Assembly (NCBI GenBank): GCA_963573305.1 | Contig: OY754329.1 | Span: 149,183,266 to 149,247,265 of the forward strand | Direction of reading: 5' to 3' | Length of the DNA stretch: 64,000 bases | Origin: Pyrrhosoma nymphula | Lineage: Eukaryota; Arthropoda; Insecta; Odonata; Coenagrionidae | Notes under the pieces: generated by a model | Databases searched by the model: none | Told to the model about the DNA's origin: nothing | The model's input: only the letters and a program-made list of their open reading frames with translations | In this document: positions 34,101-43,900 of the stretch, piece after piece | How positions within the stretch are numbered: position 1 is the first letter of the stretch | How the letters are laid out: the number at the start of each line of letters is the position of its first letter | Position numbers and translations under genes: made by a program

Positions 34101-36313
34101 AAAATAAAAAATGCAGACAGCAGAAATCATAAAAATGTATGAGGACGCTACATTAAAAGTCGAAAATACGGACATGTCCATATAAATCTTCATCTATCCT
34201 TCCATCTTTTGCAAACAGATACAAAAAATTGTCCACTTGTTTTATTATGTATTTCATCATTTACTCTCATCATGCAATCATTCTTCCAAATCACCTTATC
34301 AAATGACGACTGCTTACTAGTAAGTGGGCCTTCCTTTTTAGCAGGTTGGTCTTTGATTTATTTATCCTCAAATCTATGCTCCCTGATGCTTCACAGAAGT
34401 TATCCAGGGTTCAGGTTCAGTAGTTCATGATTAATATTCAATTCAATATGCTATTCAATAAAATTCAATGTTTTGAAGTGAGACGATGCACCTCCCATAA
34501 TTTTTTTGAGAAAAAACATTTAAAATTCGTAAATAAGCATGAACAAAAAATCGTAGAAGCAGGCAAAGCTGAATGATTGACGGTACCATAAGATAATGGA
34601 GAATGCATTCGGAGTGGTTAGGTAGTGTACTGTCCTTCCACGTCCTATTCTCGGGTATGAATTTCAGACAATTCCAAAATTTAATCTGATCCTTGGGTGT
34701 AGTGTGGATTACACCAATGCTGCAGTGCATCACCCGTCGGATGGGACGTTAAACCGTGGTCTCCTTGATGCCATTCGCTAAGCGTAGGCTAATGATGACG
34801 CCCTTTCCACCCTAAATTCTCGGCTCCCAATCCCTAGCTGATCCATTCCCAATGAAAGCATAAGCAGTCTATCTAGGGTGGATATCACCCCCAATTACAC
34901 ATTAAAATGCCATTATTCTGTCCTCACCCAAAAAAATGATAATTTACTATCATAATATCCTAGTATATATTTTAATATAAAAAATAAATATGAAACTGCC
35001 CTTGAAAAGACTTATTCAGCCCTGGCTCCAAACCCTACCCTATTAACGACTCATTAATAATAAAAAAATGCCTAAAAATATTGTTCAATGAAGTAAGATG
35101 ATAAGAACGCAATATATATAAAAATTAAATCTATAAAACCTTGAAAAAAGAGTAAAAAAGCTTACGACAGCTGCAATCGATCTCGGAACCTTGTCACTAT
35201 CAGCCGAGCGCCTTAACCACTGGGCTATCAAGTTACCATTTTGAGATCTTGAATTTCTCAGGGCTTAAATATTGTGGCATGCTTTTTTCTCAAAAAATTA
35301 CAAGAGATGTGTCCTCTCGCTTCGGCATGTTGAATTATTAATCATGAATTACCGAACCAGAAAATGGGGAATACACGACCCAAGGGTCGTGTACTCCCCT
35401 TGTGTTTTATGGCAACTAAATTGCAATACTGGATCAAATTTTTACATGCTGTAGGTCATAAACAAAGTAGTTTTGACCTCACATCCACTGGACAAAAATG
35501 CTTAAAATCTCTTTTCTAACCACCTTTTGAAATTTTACAATTTCTTCTAGAAACACTCTGCATAATAAAAAACATTCTAAACCTATATTTATTTCGGCTT
35601 TATTTTTTTATCACTAATGAAATTTGACCTTATGGTGGTTTGCAGGTTAATGCATGAATAGAGAATGCAAAATGTGTGTTTATTCTGGTCCTAAAGGATG
35701 TTTTACATGAGGCATTTTATTGCACAATTTGAAGTACCATCTGTTTACGCAATGTGAGATGCAGATTCAGAATTAGAGCAGGGGTTATATTCCCATCTCT
35801 CGTGTATGCATTTGTGCATGCATTCTAGCAATTCACTGCTTTACACGGTACAATTTTCAATGCACATCAATACGTATGTACATCCCATTGTGCAATAAAT
35901 TGCCTCGTGTAAAACGGCCGATAGACTAAATTGCTTGTTTTTCCTGTAACGGATTACCTCATTACTTGAGGAGCAAACAACTGCTAATTGGCAATGCCAT
36001 ACTGTTTCTATTGAATTAACTTAAAATTAATTGTAGACTACTAAATCAGCATTAATTCTTTTCTAGGATTGGGATAACTGACTATCAAGAGGAGGTTCTA
36101 AAAGATTTGAAGAAAAAAGTGTTAGGAGAGACAGCTGAGAAAAGAAGTAAAAGAAGAAAGAAAGGTGGGCCTAATCCACTGTCATGTTTGAAGAAGAAAA
36201 GAAAAGTGGAAACAACCAGTCCGTCTACACCAACTATTAGTGAACCCAAGAAAAAAAGAAAACGAGTGAAAAAGAAATCAGTGAATACCGACTTTGTTGT
36301 GACGGACAATTAA
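25010..36313 (+). CDS. UTP23: UTP23 small-subunit processome / rRNA-processing protein (5 exons, complete)
   Basis: Nucleolar factor of early 40S ribosome assembly; the family binds near the snR30/U17 site on pre-rRNA. Exons 25010-25129, 28381-28477, 28618-28744, 32314-32463, 36067-36313 give 741 nt with stop, 246 aa; human UTP23 is 249 aa. All junctions are GT-AG and phases agree. The protein opens MKVKRQKKVHRYLSFYSNNY. A PIN-like domain follows, with D31 (VLVDGT) and D122 (ATQD). C91, H93 and C103 match three ligands of the usual CCHC zinc site, but the first Cys is replaced (F86). The C-terminal tail is very basic, with GGPNPLSCLKKK (198-209), a family signature. Intron 1 (3.25 kb) is mostly a hAT element. 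The gene is head to head with DHX8. Confidence 0.96.
25612..28113 (-). mobile_element. hAT transposon with 8-bp TSD in UTP23 intron 1
   Basis: 2502 bp flanked by perfect 8-bp duplications ATTGAGGC (25604-25611 and 28114-28121). Ends are CATTGGCGTCGTCAGC and, inverted from the right, CACGGGCGTCGCCGCC, with G-runs just inside both ends. A transposase C-terminal half lies on the minus strand at 26145-27044. Removing the element leaves an intron of about 740 bp, so this is a single insertion into a host intron. Confidence 0.93.
26145..27044 (-). pseudogene. hAT-family transposase C-terminal half (ZMYM1-like)
   Basis: About 300 codons ending in the hAT dimerisation domain: LMLVCPASSCEAERSFSALR, LKAYLRSTMTKKSLNHVAV. 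The same frame extends upstream a short way (LKLYHHRFALLQLKHKYS) to in-frame stops near 27110. The N-terminal zinc finger and first catalytic region are missing, since family members are usually 600-900 aa. It is probably internally deleted and dead, though the remaining frame is uninterrupted, which suggests a fairly recent copy. Confidence 0.9.
28381..28477 (+). CDS. UTP23: UTP23 exon 2 (residues 41-72)
   Basis: Encodes NKVTLKDVIPKYF and KLLTTQCVIIETEKLG, matching the beta-strand around the TTRCVLKELE block of human UTP23. Preceded by a T-run and AG; phase 1 at its end. Confidence 0.9.
28618..28744 (+). CDS. UTP23: UTP23 exon 3, zinc-binding segment (residues 73-114)
   Basis: Encodes YGAMLIVKQFPIHQCGH and GSACLTSMLKGKNTN. 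C91, H93 and C103 line up with zinc ligands in human UTP23, while the upstream Cys is Phe (F86) here. Phase 2 at its end. Confidence 0.91.
28745..30631. other. UTP23 intron 3, left part, no gene seen
   Basis: About 1.9 kb of intron with only short open frames and no recognised domain. Nothing delimited. Confidence 0.45.
30632..31483. mobile_element. hAT-type element with TAGGGATGGG termini
   Basis: 852 bp in UTP23 intron 3. It starts TAGGGATGGGACGTG and ends CCCATCCCTA. Flanks CTTACTGC (30624-30631) and CTTACTGT (31484-31491) match at 7 of 8 bases. GTGTACACGTC repeats occur at both ends. The middle carries a stretch (about 30770-30900) with ACATCTACAAAATACC and two copies of AAGGGTGTGTGGCAGGGGGTG, related to the 3' tail of the LINE at 16920, so it has acquired other repeat sequence. 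No transposase. Confidence 0.82.
31500..31690 (+). repeat. Retroelement-like repeat with CTGAAGA..GAAAC core
   Basis: Immediately right of the hAT element. It holds CTGAAGA (31540-31546), the complementary pair CCTCC/GGAGG, and GAAACGTTGTC (31566-31576), a sequence pattern common near the ends of retroelements in many animals. See the hammerhead finding. Confidence 0.5.
32314..32463 (+). CDS. UTP23: UTP23 exon 4 (residues 115-164)
   Basis: Encodes YIIATQDRELQSLVRKMPGV, PLLYLHQRVPTLEHPSP, the second half of the PIN-like domain. Phase 2 at both junctions. Confidence 0.93.
32502..32874. mobile_element. hAT-type MITE rich in GATTCC/GGAATC
   Basis: 373 bp in UTP23 intron 4. Ends TAGGGATGAGTCGATTCC and, inverted, TAAGGATGAGTCGATTCC. 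Flanks GTTATTGA (32494-32501) and GTTCTTGA (32875-32882) match at 7 of 8. Clusters of CGATTCC on the left and GGAATCG on the right form subterminal repeats, probably transposase-binding sites. Non-coding. Confidence 0.85.
33325..33725. repeat. Compound foldback: outer inverted repeat enclosing two hairpins
   Basis: The outer arms share AAAAAACAAGTAC (33335-33350 and, inverted, about 33699-33715). Inside lies a first long hairpin (33406-33465 with 33500-33558, nearly perfect, including CTTTGTTATTTCCACAAACT) and a second (33570-33628 with 33647-33702, including GGTTATGATTCCACACTTTA). The loop and arm of the second contain hammerhead-like cores on both strands. It lies in UTP23 intron 4. Confidence 0.85.
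34395..35365. mobile_element. TIR element of unknown family carrying a SINE-like insert
   Basis: The left end (about 34395-34512: GGTTCAGTAGTTCATGATTA to TTTTTTTGAGAAAAAA) and right end (about 35285-35365) are imperfect inverted copies sharing TTCATGATTAATA, ATGC, GAGA and TTTTTTGAGAAAAAA. The interior holds CCGTCGGATGGGACGTTAAA at 34734-34753, a motif seen in animal retroposons, and a tRNA-like stretch at 35170-35232. No transposase was recognised. Confidence 0.6.
35170..35232 (-). repeat. tRNA-derived SINE head (degenerate)
   Basis: Minus-strand TAGCCCAGTGGTTAAGGCGC (35208-35227) is a good pol III A box, followed about 30 bp later by AGGTTCCGAGATCGATTG, a damaged B box. It does not fold as a full tRNA in my reading, so it is called a SINE remnant. 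Confidence 0.6.
35365..35400. repeat. Near-perfect hairpin, 16-bp stem, 2-nt loop
   Basis: GGGGAATACACGACCC-AA-GGGTCGTGTACTCCCC has one mismatch in 16 pairs. It sits exactly at the right border of the TIR element 34395-35365 in UTP23 intron 4. Confidence 0.8.
36067..36313 (+). CDS. UTP23: UTP23 exon 5, basic C-terminal tail (residues 165-246)
   Basis: Encodes ITDYQEEVLKDLKKKVL, then Lys/Arg clusters with GGPNPLSCLKKKRK and a nuclear/nucleolar-type basic tail, ending at TAA 36311-36313. Confidence 0.93.
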
Positions 36314-36467
36314 GATATTGCAGCCATGATTTTTGTCGTGTGGAAATCCATAAAAAAAACTAAACATTTTAACTGGCAATTCTGAAGACATGTGGATCCT
36401 CTTTGTCTCAGAATTCAAATGTATTCCTTGGAATAAGATGTGACAATGTTTTGCCACTGTGTGGTGT

Positions 36468-36473
36468 AATAAA
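36468..36473 (+). terminator. Polyadenylation signal AATAAA of UTP23
   Basis: AATAAA about 155 bp after the UTP23 stop codon, followed by a T-run and a GT-containing stretch, gives a short, plausible 3' UTR. Confidence 0.65.
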
Positions 36474-37925
36474 TTTTTTATGGTTAAGTGATTTCTCTCG
36501 TTGATCAATATAATCCTCAATTACAAAACTAATTTTAACTTCCATTTTACCTCATTTTGTCCATTGATTGGATCTCAGAACATGAGGTGATCACATATTG
36601 AGGATTATGTAGAGACTGCAGTTCACGAAAGCAAAAGGGGTGATTGAATGGATAATACTTATGTCAAAGCTGAACAATTTAGCGAAGTTTGGATTTTGGG
36701 GTATGGGAGTCCCACCATTTTAGCACAAATGAGACATTTAATACTTGATGAGCAGGTAATTATCAGAATGCATTAGTTTTTTGAACAGGTGAAAAGATTT
36801 TGCATTGACGTATAGAAGAATATTCAATCATATTTGAGGGATGTATTGATTACTGAAAGGCAACACAATATGTCTAAGGACCCAGTCAGTAGTATTAATA
36901 GGATAAGAATCAAGGTGGGCTGGTTCTATAGTGTGACATGGGGGTCTCTCCCCCTGTCATTGCTAGTGCTGACATTTGCCCAAAGGTAGAGGTTATTGAA
37001 GCATCAGAAGATCTTGAGGAAATAATATCAAAAGTATCGAGATTCTACAGGAAATATAATGTGAGGACACTGTTCACACAGTGTGCGGACACATAAATTC
37101 CCTCGTACAGTGTGCAGCACATATTGTGGTCACACTGTCTGTGACAGTTTATTTTCACCAGGTATAGAATACATTAAACACAAATTTGTTTTTTTTTTTA
37201 GTTTAAACTATAACAGCGCGAAGAAAACAATGAATTCACACCGGAAAGCTAACCAACACTGACAAATAGATTATTAACTATATTTGAAAGGCGATCGCCT
37301 TTCTGATAAGAAAATATCCACAAATGGTCGCTTGCATGGTCGGGCATTATAAATCAATTTATTGTAAATTGGCAATGCTTGAAAAACACTTGAACCACAA
37401 TCACTCTCTACGATCAATTGCCAAGAAAGCGCGAGGTAATACATTATCCTATTTCTCTGATAGACGCATATATTATCTTCATCGCTCTAACGGTGAAACG
37501 CTACCTAAAAATATTTAGTTATTTAGTAATGGAGTTAGTTTTCCAAGGCCTACACACAGGCTTTCCCCCAAAGGTTTTATACACGGGATACTCTCCTCGC
37601 TCCGAATTATCTGTGGCTTTGATAGTGGGTTCCTCTTAATTCGCTGCGATCGCTTGAACGTAGAATAAGAATCGATACAATTGATCCACAGAGACGATCA
37701 GCAAACCACCCCTAGGTGGTTGCTTATTAATTCTCACTTTTAATTGAGGCAGACAGCGGAATGCAATGCAGAAACAAGAATCTCTCAATTCATTCTTTCG
37801 GGTAAAAATTATTTCCCCACACTTCCCGCATAATCTCGCGGAAAAACAGATTCAAGCAGATTTGCACATTTATCAAAGCGCGATCTCGCGGTACATCCTA
37901 CAACTAAAAACCCCTTGATTTCACA
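36474..37925. promoter_or_regulatory. UTP23 to ZNF341 intergenic region and ZNF341 promoter
   Basis: 1.45 kb without coding content. It holds a perfect 18-bp palindrome GAAAGGCGATCGCCTTTC (37286-37303), an AACCACCCCTAGGTGGTT palindrome near 37704, and two copies of ATCTCGCGG at 37833-37841 and 37883-37891, exactly 50 bp apart and 85 and 35 bp ahead of the ATG. The region near 37830-37925 is the likely promoter or 5' UTR. Confidence 0.55.
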
Positions 37926-37956
37926 ATGGCGAGCTCAATTTTTGATACACTGACAG
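37926..37956 (+). CDS. ZNF341: ZNF341-like exon 1 (residues 1-10)
   Basis: Only 31 nt: MASSIFDTLT plus one base of Gly, donor ACAG/GTAATT. The tiny start exon fits the conserved N-terminal motif and joins exon 2 in phase 1. Confidence 0.85.
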
Positions 37957-40900
37957 GTAATTTTAGGTTATTTAGTTTGGCATAAAGCTGACTTTATCCA
38001 TTCCCCCCTTTCAGATTCTTTCCAATACATAATGTACCCCTTAAAATGTTACCTGCTCCGTCGCTTTTCCATCTAGCACCTTTAACTCTCAAAATACCCT
38101 TGGCGATGCTATTCTCCACCTTAGTTGGAGACGATAGTGCTTGTTTACACTCTTGTTTTATTTTATTATGAATAATTTCCTAATATTTCATAGCTTCAAA
38201 TACCTTTCGATGTATATTTGACGTGATAGATAAGATACAATTCTCATCTGACAAAATATGCTGGGTGGGGTGAGACAGTGGCTGGAAAAGCCATTGGATC
38301 CAATGTTGCCATGTTATTTAAATCGGCATTCCCCTTCAAAAATATTTTCACTGTTTATTTTCTTTGAATTTCTTGTCATTAGTCGATTTCCGATGGTGAT
38401 TGGTTGTGCATATTTTTATGTTCGATAGTCAAGAGTGTGGTAGAGAAATTTACGAGGTTTGTTTATTGTAGGGGTTTCCATTGATAGCCAAACTGCTTTG
38501 ACAGTTCAAACATTGCTGGATCAAAATTCATCTGCAATCGGTCTGTCAGCTGATTCTTCCATTGTCGCAGATTCTGAAAGTATGTATTTTACTCTACAAG
38601 AATGAGGTGGATTTGTAAATATCTTACTACTGAATTGCATATTTTCATCCAAATGTATAGCTCCTATAACCTTGGACGAAGAAGATGTTTTTCAGTGCGG
38701 TAAATGTAAAAAGCAGTTCATATCATTGCCAATGTTTCTCTGCCACAAGAAGGGAAGCTCCTGCAGTGAGTAACGTTTTCCTTGTAATTTCAAATCTGTA
38801 AAAGTCACTGAGTTAGATACTTATTAACTTTTCGTTTGCAGTGGCCCATAAATCTCTCATGTATCAAAATGGCATGGATGTTATGGATGATTCAGCTATT
38901 GTCTCTGCTGCTGGAAATGGGGCGCCCTCACCCTCATCAGAAGCATTCGATGTCACCCAACTGGAGGTAATATTTAAGACTTTTTTCACTGTCAGTTACT
39001 CACTACCGACTTGGAAGTGCTTGGTCTAACATCCCCCTTACTGAGTATTGTGGTATCAATGTACATTCCAAAAATGTCAGATTAAACAATTATTGCCATT
39101 GAACTTCAAAATTCCTTTCTTGCTTTACATTTTACATGAAACACCTTTAAATAACACATATATAATACTAAAACATTTAAAAAACAAATATTAAGGCACA
39201 GGATTTTTAATCAAACAAAGTAGGTAGTTAAAAAAGGATTCATTCCCAAACTTATTTACAATCAACTTTATTCTTGTACCTGGCAAAGCCTTGGTCATCA
39301 TATCAGCCAGATTATGCTCAGAGGAGACATACTTAAAGCTCACCTAGCCATTTTCCACTTCATCCCTCAAAAAATGATAAGTTACATCAATATGCTTTGA
39401 CCTATTTGAAGTTCCTTTATTTTTGGGTAAAGCAATCGCACCTTGATTATCAGCAAAAATTATGCAAGGGTCATCCATAAAGCAACCTTGTCCTATCTCA
39501 TACAAGAAATTTCTTAGCCACTTCACCTCTTTCACAGCTTCACCCATTGCAATATATTCTGCCTCGGTTGTTGATGTTGCTACTACTCTCTACTTCCTAC
39601 ACTGCCAAGTGATTGCCCCCCATGCCAAAGCAATTACAAAACTATTTAAGGGCTTCCTTTCCTCCACGTCATTCGCCCAATCTGCATCAGTATATACTTT
39701 TACTGACTCCCTTTTTCTCATATTTTATACCCATACTGACAGTACCTTTCAAGTATTTAAAAATATGCTTCATCTCTGTCCAATGTACTACTGTGGCTCT
39801 ATTACAAAACTGGCTCTGATGGCAAGTTGCAAAAGCTAAGTCTGGCGCTGTTCCCATCACAAGGTAAAGTAGACTTCCAATACCTTTACGGTATTTTGTT
39901 TCCTCCATTGGAATTTCCATTTCTGGCAATTAATTCTCCTTTTTCTGGACTTCCAGTGGTTCAGAGAGGCCTTTTGCTTGGTCCATTCCAAATGTCTCCA
40001 GTATTTGCATATTGTACGCATATTGATCAATTTGGACTGAGTTTTTGGAGTGTCTGGAAATTCTGATTGCAAGGAGGTGATTCGTGGGTCCTAGATTCTT
40101 CTTAAACTTGTTTATCTCTCTTTCTTCTCCCTACAATCCAATATCATCCACATACATAGCAATGATTAAACTAAAATGTCATTGTAGTACACGCATGGCA
40201 CCCACATTGATGCAAATCCATGACTTTGAGCCTTTTGCTTAGATGTTCATGCCAGTCTTTAGCTGCCTGATGCAGACCATAAAGGCTTTTCTTCAATCTC
40301 CAAACGTAATGTGCACTGTCCTTTAATTCATCCTCAAAGCATTCTGGCTGCTCAAGATATACATCATCCTTAAAAGGAGCATGCAAATAAGCTGACTTGA
40401 TATCAATATGTTCAGTGCGGCCTCCCATCCGCAGAGGTGGGGAAAGCCGAGGATACCCGAAGTGCTCCTGTATGACGTCACGAATTTTATGACGTACACT
40501 CTTGAGCCAATGAGAGAAATTCGGCAGGCTGTTGTTCATTAGAAGCAGAAGGGTACGATCGTACAATAGCAATAACATTTGGAGAGATGAGAAAGACATA
40601 TTTGTCATTTTGTGATGATATCCTTTGAGTTCACTAACTACAATACTATTCGTTCAGTTACTACACACATTCTTCTTGGATTGTTTCCTTTGAATTCGAA
40701 TCTCTTACTTTTTGTAAACGCTCTGAAAAACTTGCAGAAATAATATAGAGTTGCCACATGCAGACCTTAAAATGTTTTATTAAGTAAGGTAAGTCAATTG
40801 CCGAGGGCATGTTCAACCATGAGTTATTAGATTGAATAATATTACGCAAATTCCACAAAACAAATACGCGCCTATAAAGTATGTTGTTGATGTCGTGTTT

Positions 40901-43900
40901 CACGGAATAATAGGAGGAATAATGTTACTTTCATTTTATACAAATATTTAAGAATGATAGTGGTTTCGTATTTGATTTATACTTATCTTTTCATCAAGGT
41001 AAATAGTCATTCCTTGATGATAGGTTAGTTATTGGTATGAAATTGTCAACTCCGAATGACATTTAAAGTAATATCATTGTTAGATTCTACCACTTGATTT
41101 GAGTACCATATGGTAAGTAGTGCAGAAATCTTTGCATTTGTTTTCATTTATTTGGCTAAGGAAAAAGAATATATGTATTTTTAAATGTTTTGCAGATGCG
41201 TTTATACACAGCTGATTTAATGAGAAGGTTGAGCTACTAAGTGTAGTGGTTAGTTCCATTGGGAATCACCTGCATTCCAATAAATGAGTTTTAAATGGTA
41301 GACGAATGATTAAGTGTCTACTTAATTGTGACAGATCCTGGCAGCCAAACTATGCACATTCTGTAAGAGATTCCCTTTAGCTTCTGACAGCTTCTTATTT
41401 TGTAATAATACTAAAAAATTAACAAAAATATTAATTTCATATTGTTAACGAATCACAATAGCCAAACCCTTGATCTGATAGGCATTTGCAACAACTTTTT
41501 GATACGAACAGTGAATGACAATAAAATATTAGCTGATCCAGATACATTCAAAAGGATAACCAGAAATTGATAGCATGGCAGAGACAATCATGTTGTAGTT
41601 TGAAAACTGTTATCTATCTTATACATTGGTGGAGGTGTGGCCAAATAAAACTTTAGCATTGAACTGTTATTAACGTCCATTCATTCCACAAGACCCTCAC
41701 TTTAATTCTCATATTTGCTTTCCGTAAAATTTAACCATTATTACAAATAGCTTAACAGCCATATATAGTTCGGTAGTCAGTTTGTACTACCCCACCCTTC
41801 CCCCTTTAAATATTTCTCTCCTTAAAATTTTTCAATTTACTTAGTTCAGCATACCACCTCCTTGACATTTCATTTAATTATAATATATGTATACCTACTA
41901 TCTGACATGATGTGGACCCCTAAATTTCCTTAAATCTGTTATTTAACTTCAATGCCTTGCCAAGTATCTCTCGTCTTTCTGTCTTAATTTCTCTATCCTT
42001 CTCCAGACCCACTCCTCATATCACGCCAGTCTATTCTCACCCTCTCAACGTTAGTCAGTGGTTCAGATCCACCGAAGGCCACAACCCAAATCAAACCCTT
42101 TATTAAACCTTCAGGGTGTCCGGCAACCTGGAAAACCTTGAAAAACTGGAAAACTCAGGAAATATTTTGTCCTGAAAAACTCAGGGAATTTTTGTATTTT
42201 TCTAAAAAAAACCGTGGAAAATGCACGGCAGCTTATTTCTATTCAGGCAGAGAAAGGTTTAACCTTCGCCTTTGATTGCATTATGCTCAGCTCATAATCA
42301 GTGTAGCCTTGCACTTCCTGATCATTACATATTCTTTTCATAGCTGTGCGCCTGCTCGCAGCAGCTTTTGGTTCGTCACCTCTCTCTTCGCGCAGTCCAG
42401 ATTGCATAATAGGGCAAATTCCACACGGAATGATTCCCATGTAAAATGGGCGTTAGGAATGGAATTGGAATTGATGCTGAAATGCAATTGTATATCTCTG
42501 TCACCAGAAACATAATTCTGCACGGAAATCTTGATTCCGTTCGGGGAGCCGTACGAATGGAATTCTTGTTGTTGCCAAATTTACAAGAAATCTAAACATC
42601 TGCGCATGCGCGGTGGCATTTCCCGCAATTATACGAAAACCATTCTGCCAGCAATCTAAATGGATAATTGGGCATTGTGTTTTAATTGAAAATCGTCTCC
42701 CAATAAACTCAACCCTCCTCGTTTTAATGTTTGCAGAAATGTTTTTGAAGGAGTGGAAATACATTTTGCTGTCACTGCATGTTGAAATCATGGCCCTCAG
42801 GTTCAAAGTCGACAGGGCCACTGTACAGGGGCAACCCAAGCTAATTATGATTCATGTATTGTCCAATAAATACAATATTGTTCTAATTGAATTCTTTCGG
42901 GTGTTAGATCCGTACCTATCACAAAGCAATTAATTCACAGTTTCCAAAATGCTCATTTAAAGTTCAGTCAAGCCTTAGCGGAGAAGAGTTCAAAAGGTTC
43001 AAGAGCTGCTAACAAAAAAAACATACTTTCTTGTAAAGCCGAGAAACTTGTTGCTGAAGTTGAATCGGAAATGCACTCGTTGAAAAAAATTACACCAGTT
43101 TCTTTTATTTGCAATTTCTGTATCATACTAGTCTGAATCTAGTTCATTGTGTTCAAATTGCACCTGACTTAAATTTTGTTGTCAGTTAACAGTTTTTGTT
43201 TATTTGTTGGTTGAAATAAAGTTCGCAGTACTCCACATTTCTTGTATACTCTATTATTTAACTCAAAGTTGGTACCGACATTTCTCGTATTTTTCATTTG
43301 GCAAAATATGCCAATTTTATGATAAATTAATTAACAATATGTTAGAAATGAATTGCAACAGGACCCTGGAAAAATCAAAAATTTGCCAGGAAAACCTGGA
43401 AAACTCAGGGAAAAAATAAATTGAGAAGCGGCGGACACCCTGAACCTTCCAATCCAACATTTTCTTTTAATTCTATATCAAGACTTGAGGCATTAGCTAT
43501 CCCTAGAGATCCGTGAAATACGCGATATTGCAAAACAACGCGAAATGATGTGAAATACCACGAAATCAGTAAATGAAACGATATTGTGCCTTTCTCACAA
43601 AATTTACGTGAATTAGCAAAAAAATCGCAAATGTTGTGCATCAGAATCGATTAAAGCCTAGGTCTTCGTTGTCCAATGCTGCTGAAGTTCATTCACGCTA
43701 TCTCATTATGATCCAAAGGCCGATAACTTGCTTTTTCGCGCACTTATCGCATTTGTGTAATATATATCATGCATTGAGCTATATTGTAATCTCCATCCCT
43801 TCCTTAGGTTTGATAAAAGAAAAATATACTAAAATTTTAATAATTTCTAGTTCCACGCAAACAACACCTCACACACTAATTTGTACACTAGTGTAATGGT

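Larger units (their letters stand above)
39270..40430 (-). mobile_element. Copia-type LTR retrotransposon fragment (RT to RNase H), decayed
   Basis: In ZNF341-like intron 4. Minus-strand pieces in order: reverse transcriptase (IDIKSAYLHAPFKDDVYLEQ, LKKSLYGLHQAAKDW), catalytic YVDD at 40143-40154 in a shifted frame, the connection region (GIGSLLYLVMGTAPDLAFAT, 39687-39929), and RNase H (VKWLRNFLYEIG, DNQGAIALPKNKG.., RSKHIDVTYHFLRDEV; 39344-39547). There are at least three frame breaks. No LTRs, gag or integrase were found; sequence upstream of about 40430 is unrelated. Inactive. Confidence 0.88.

Noticed and set aside
35170..35232. Possible tRNA gene
   Set aside because: The A box is good but the B box is damaged and no acceptor or anticodon stem could be made; treated as a SINE remnant.
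42501..42933. Overlapping open frames on both strands (112 and 106 codons)
   Set aside because: They lie inside the CAGGGTGTCCG element and show no transposase motif.
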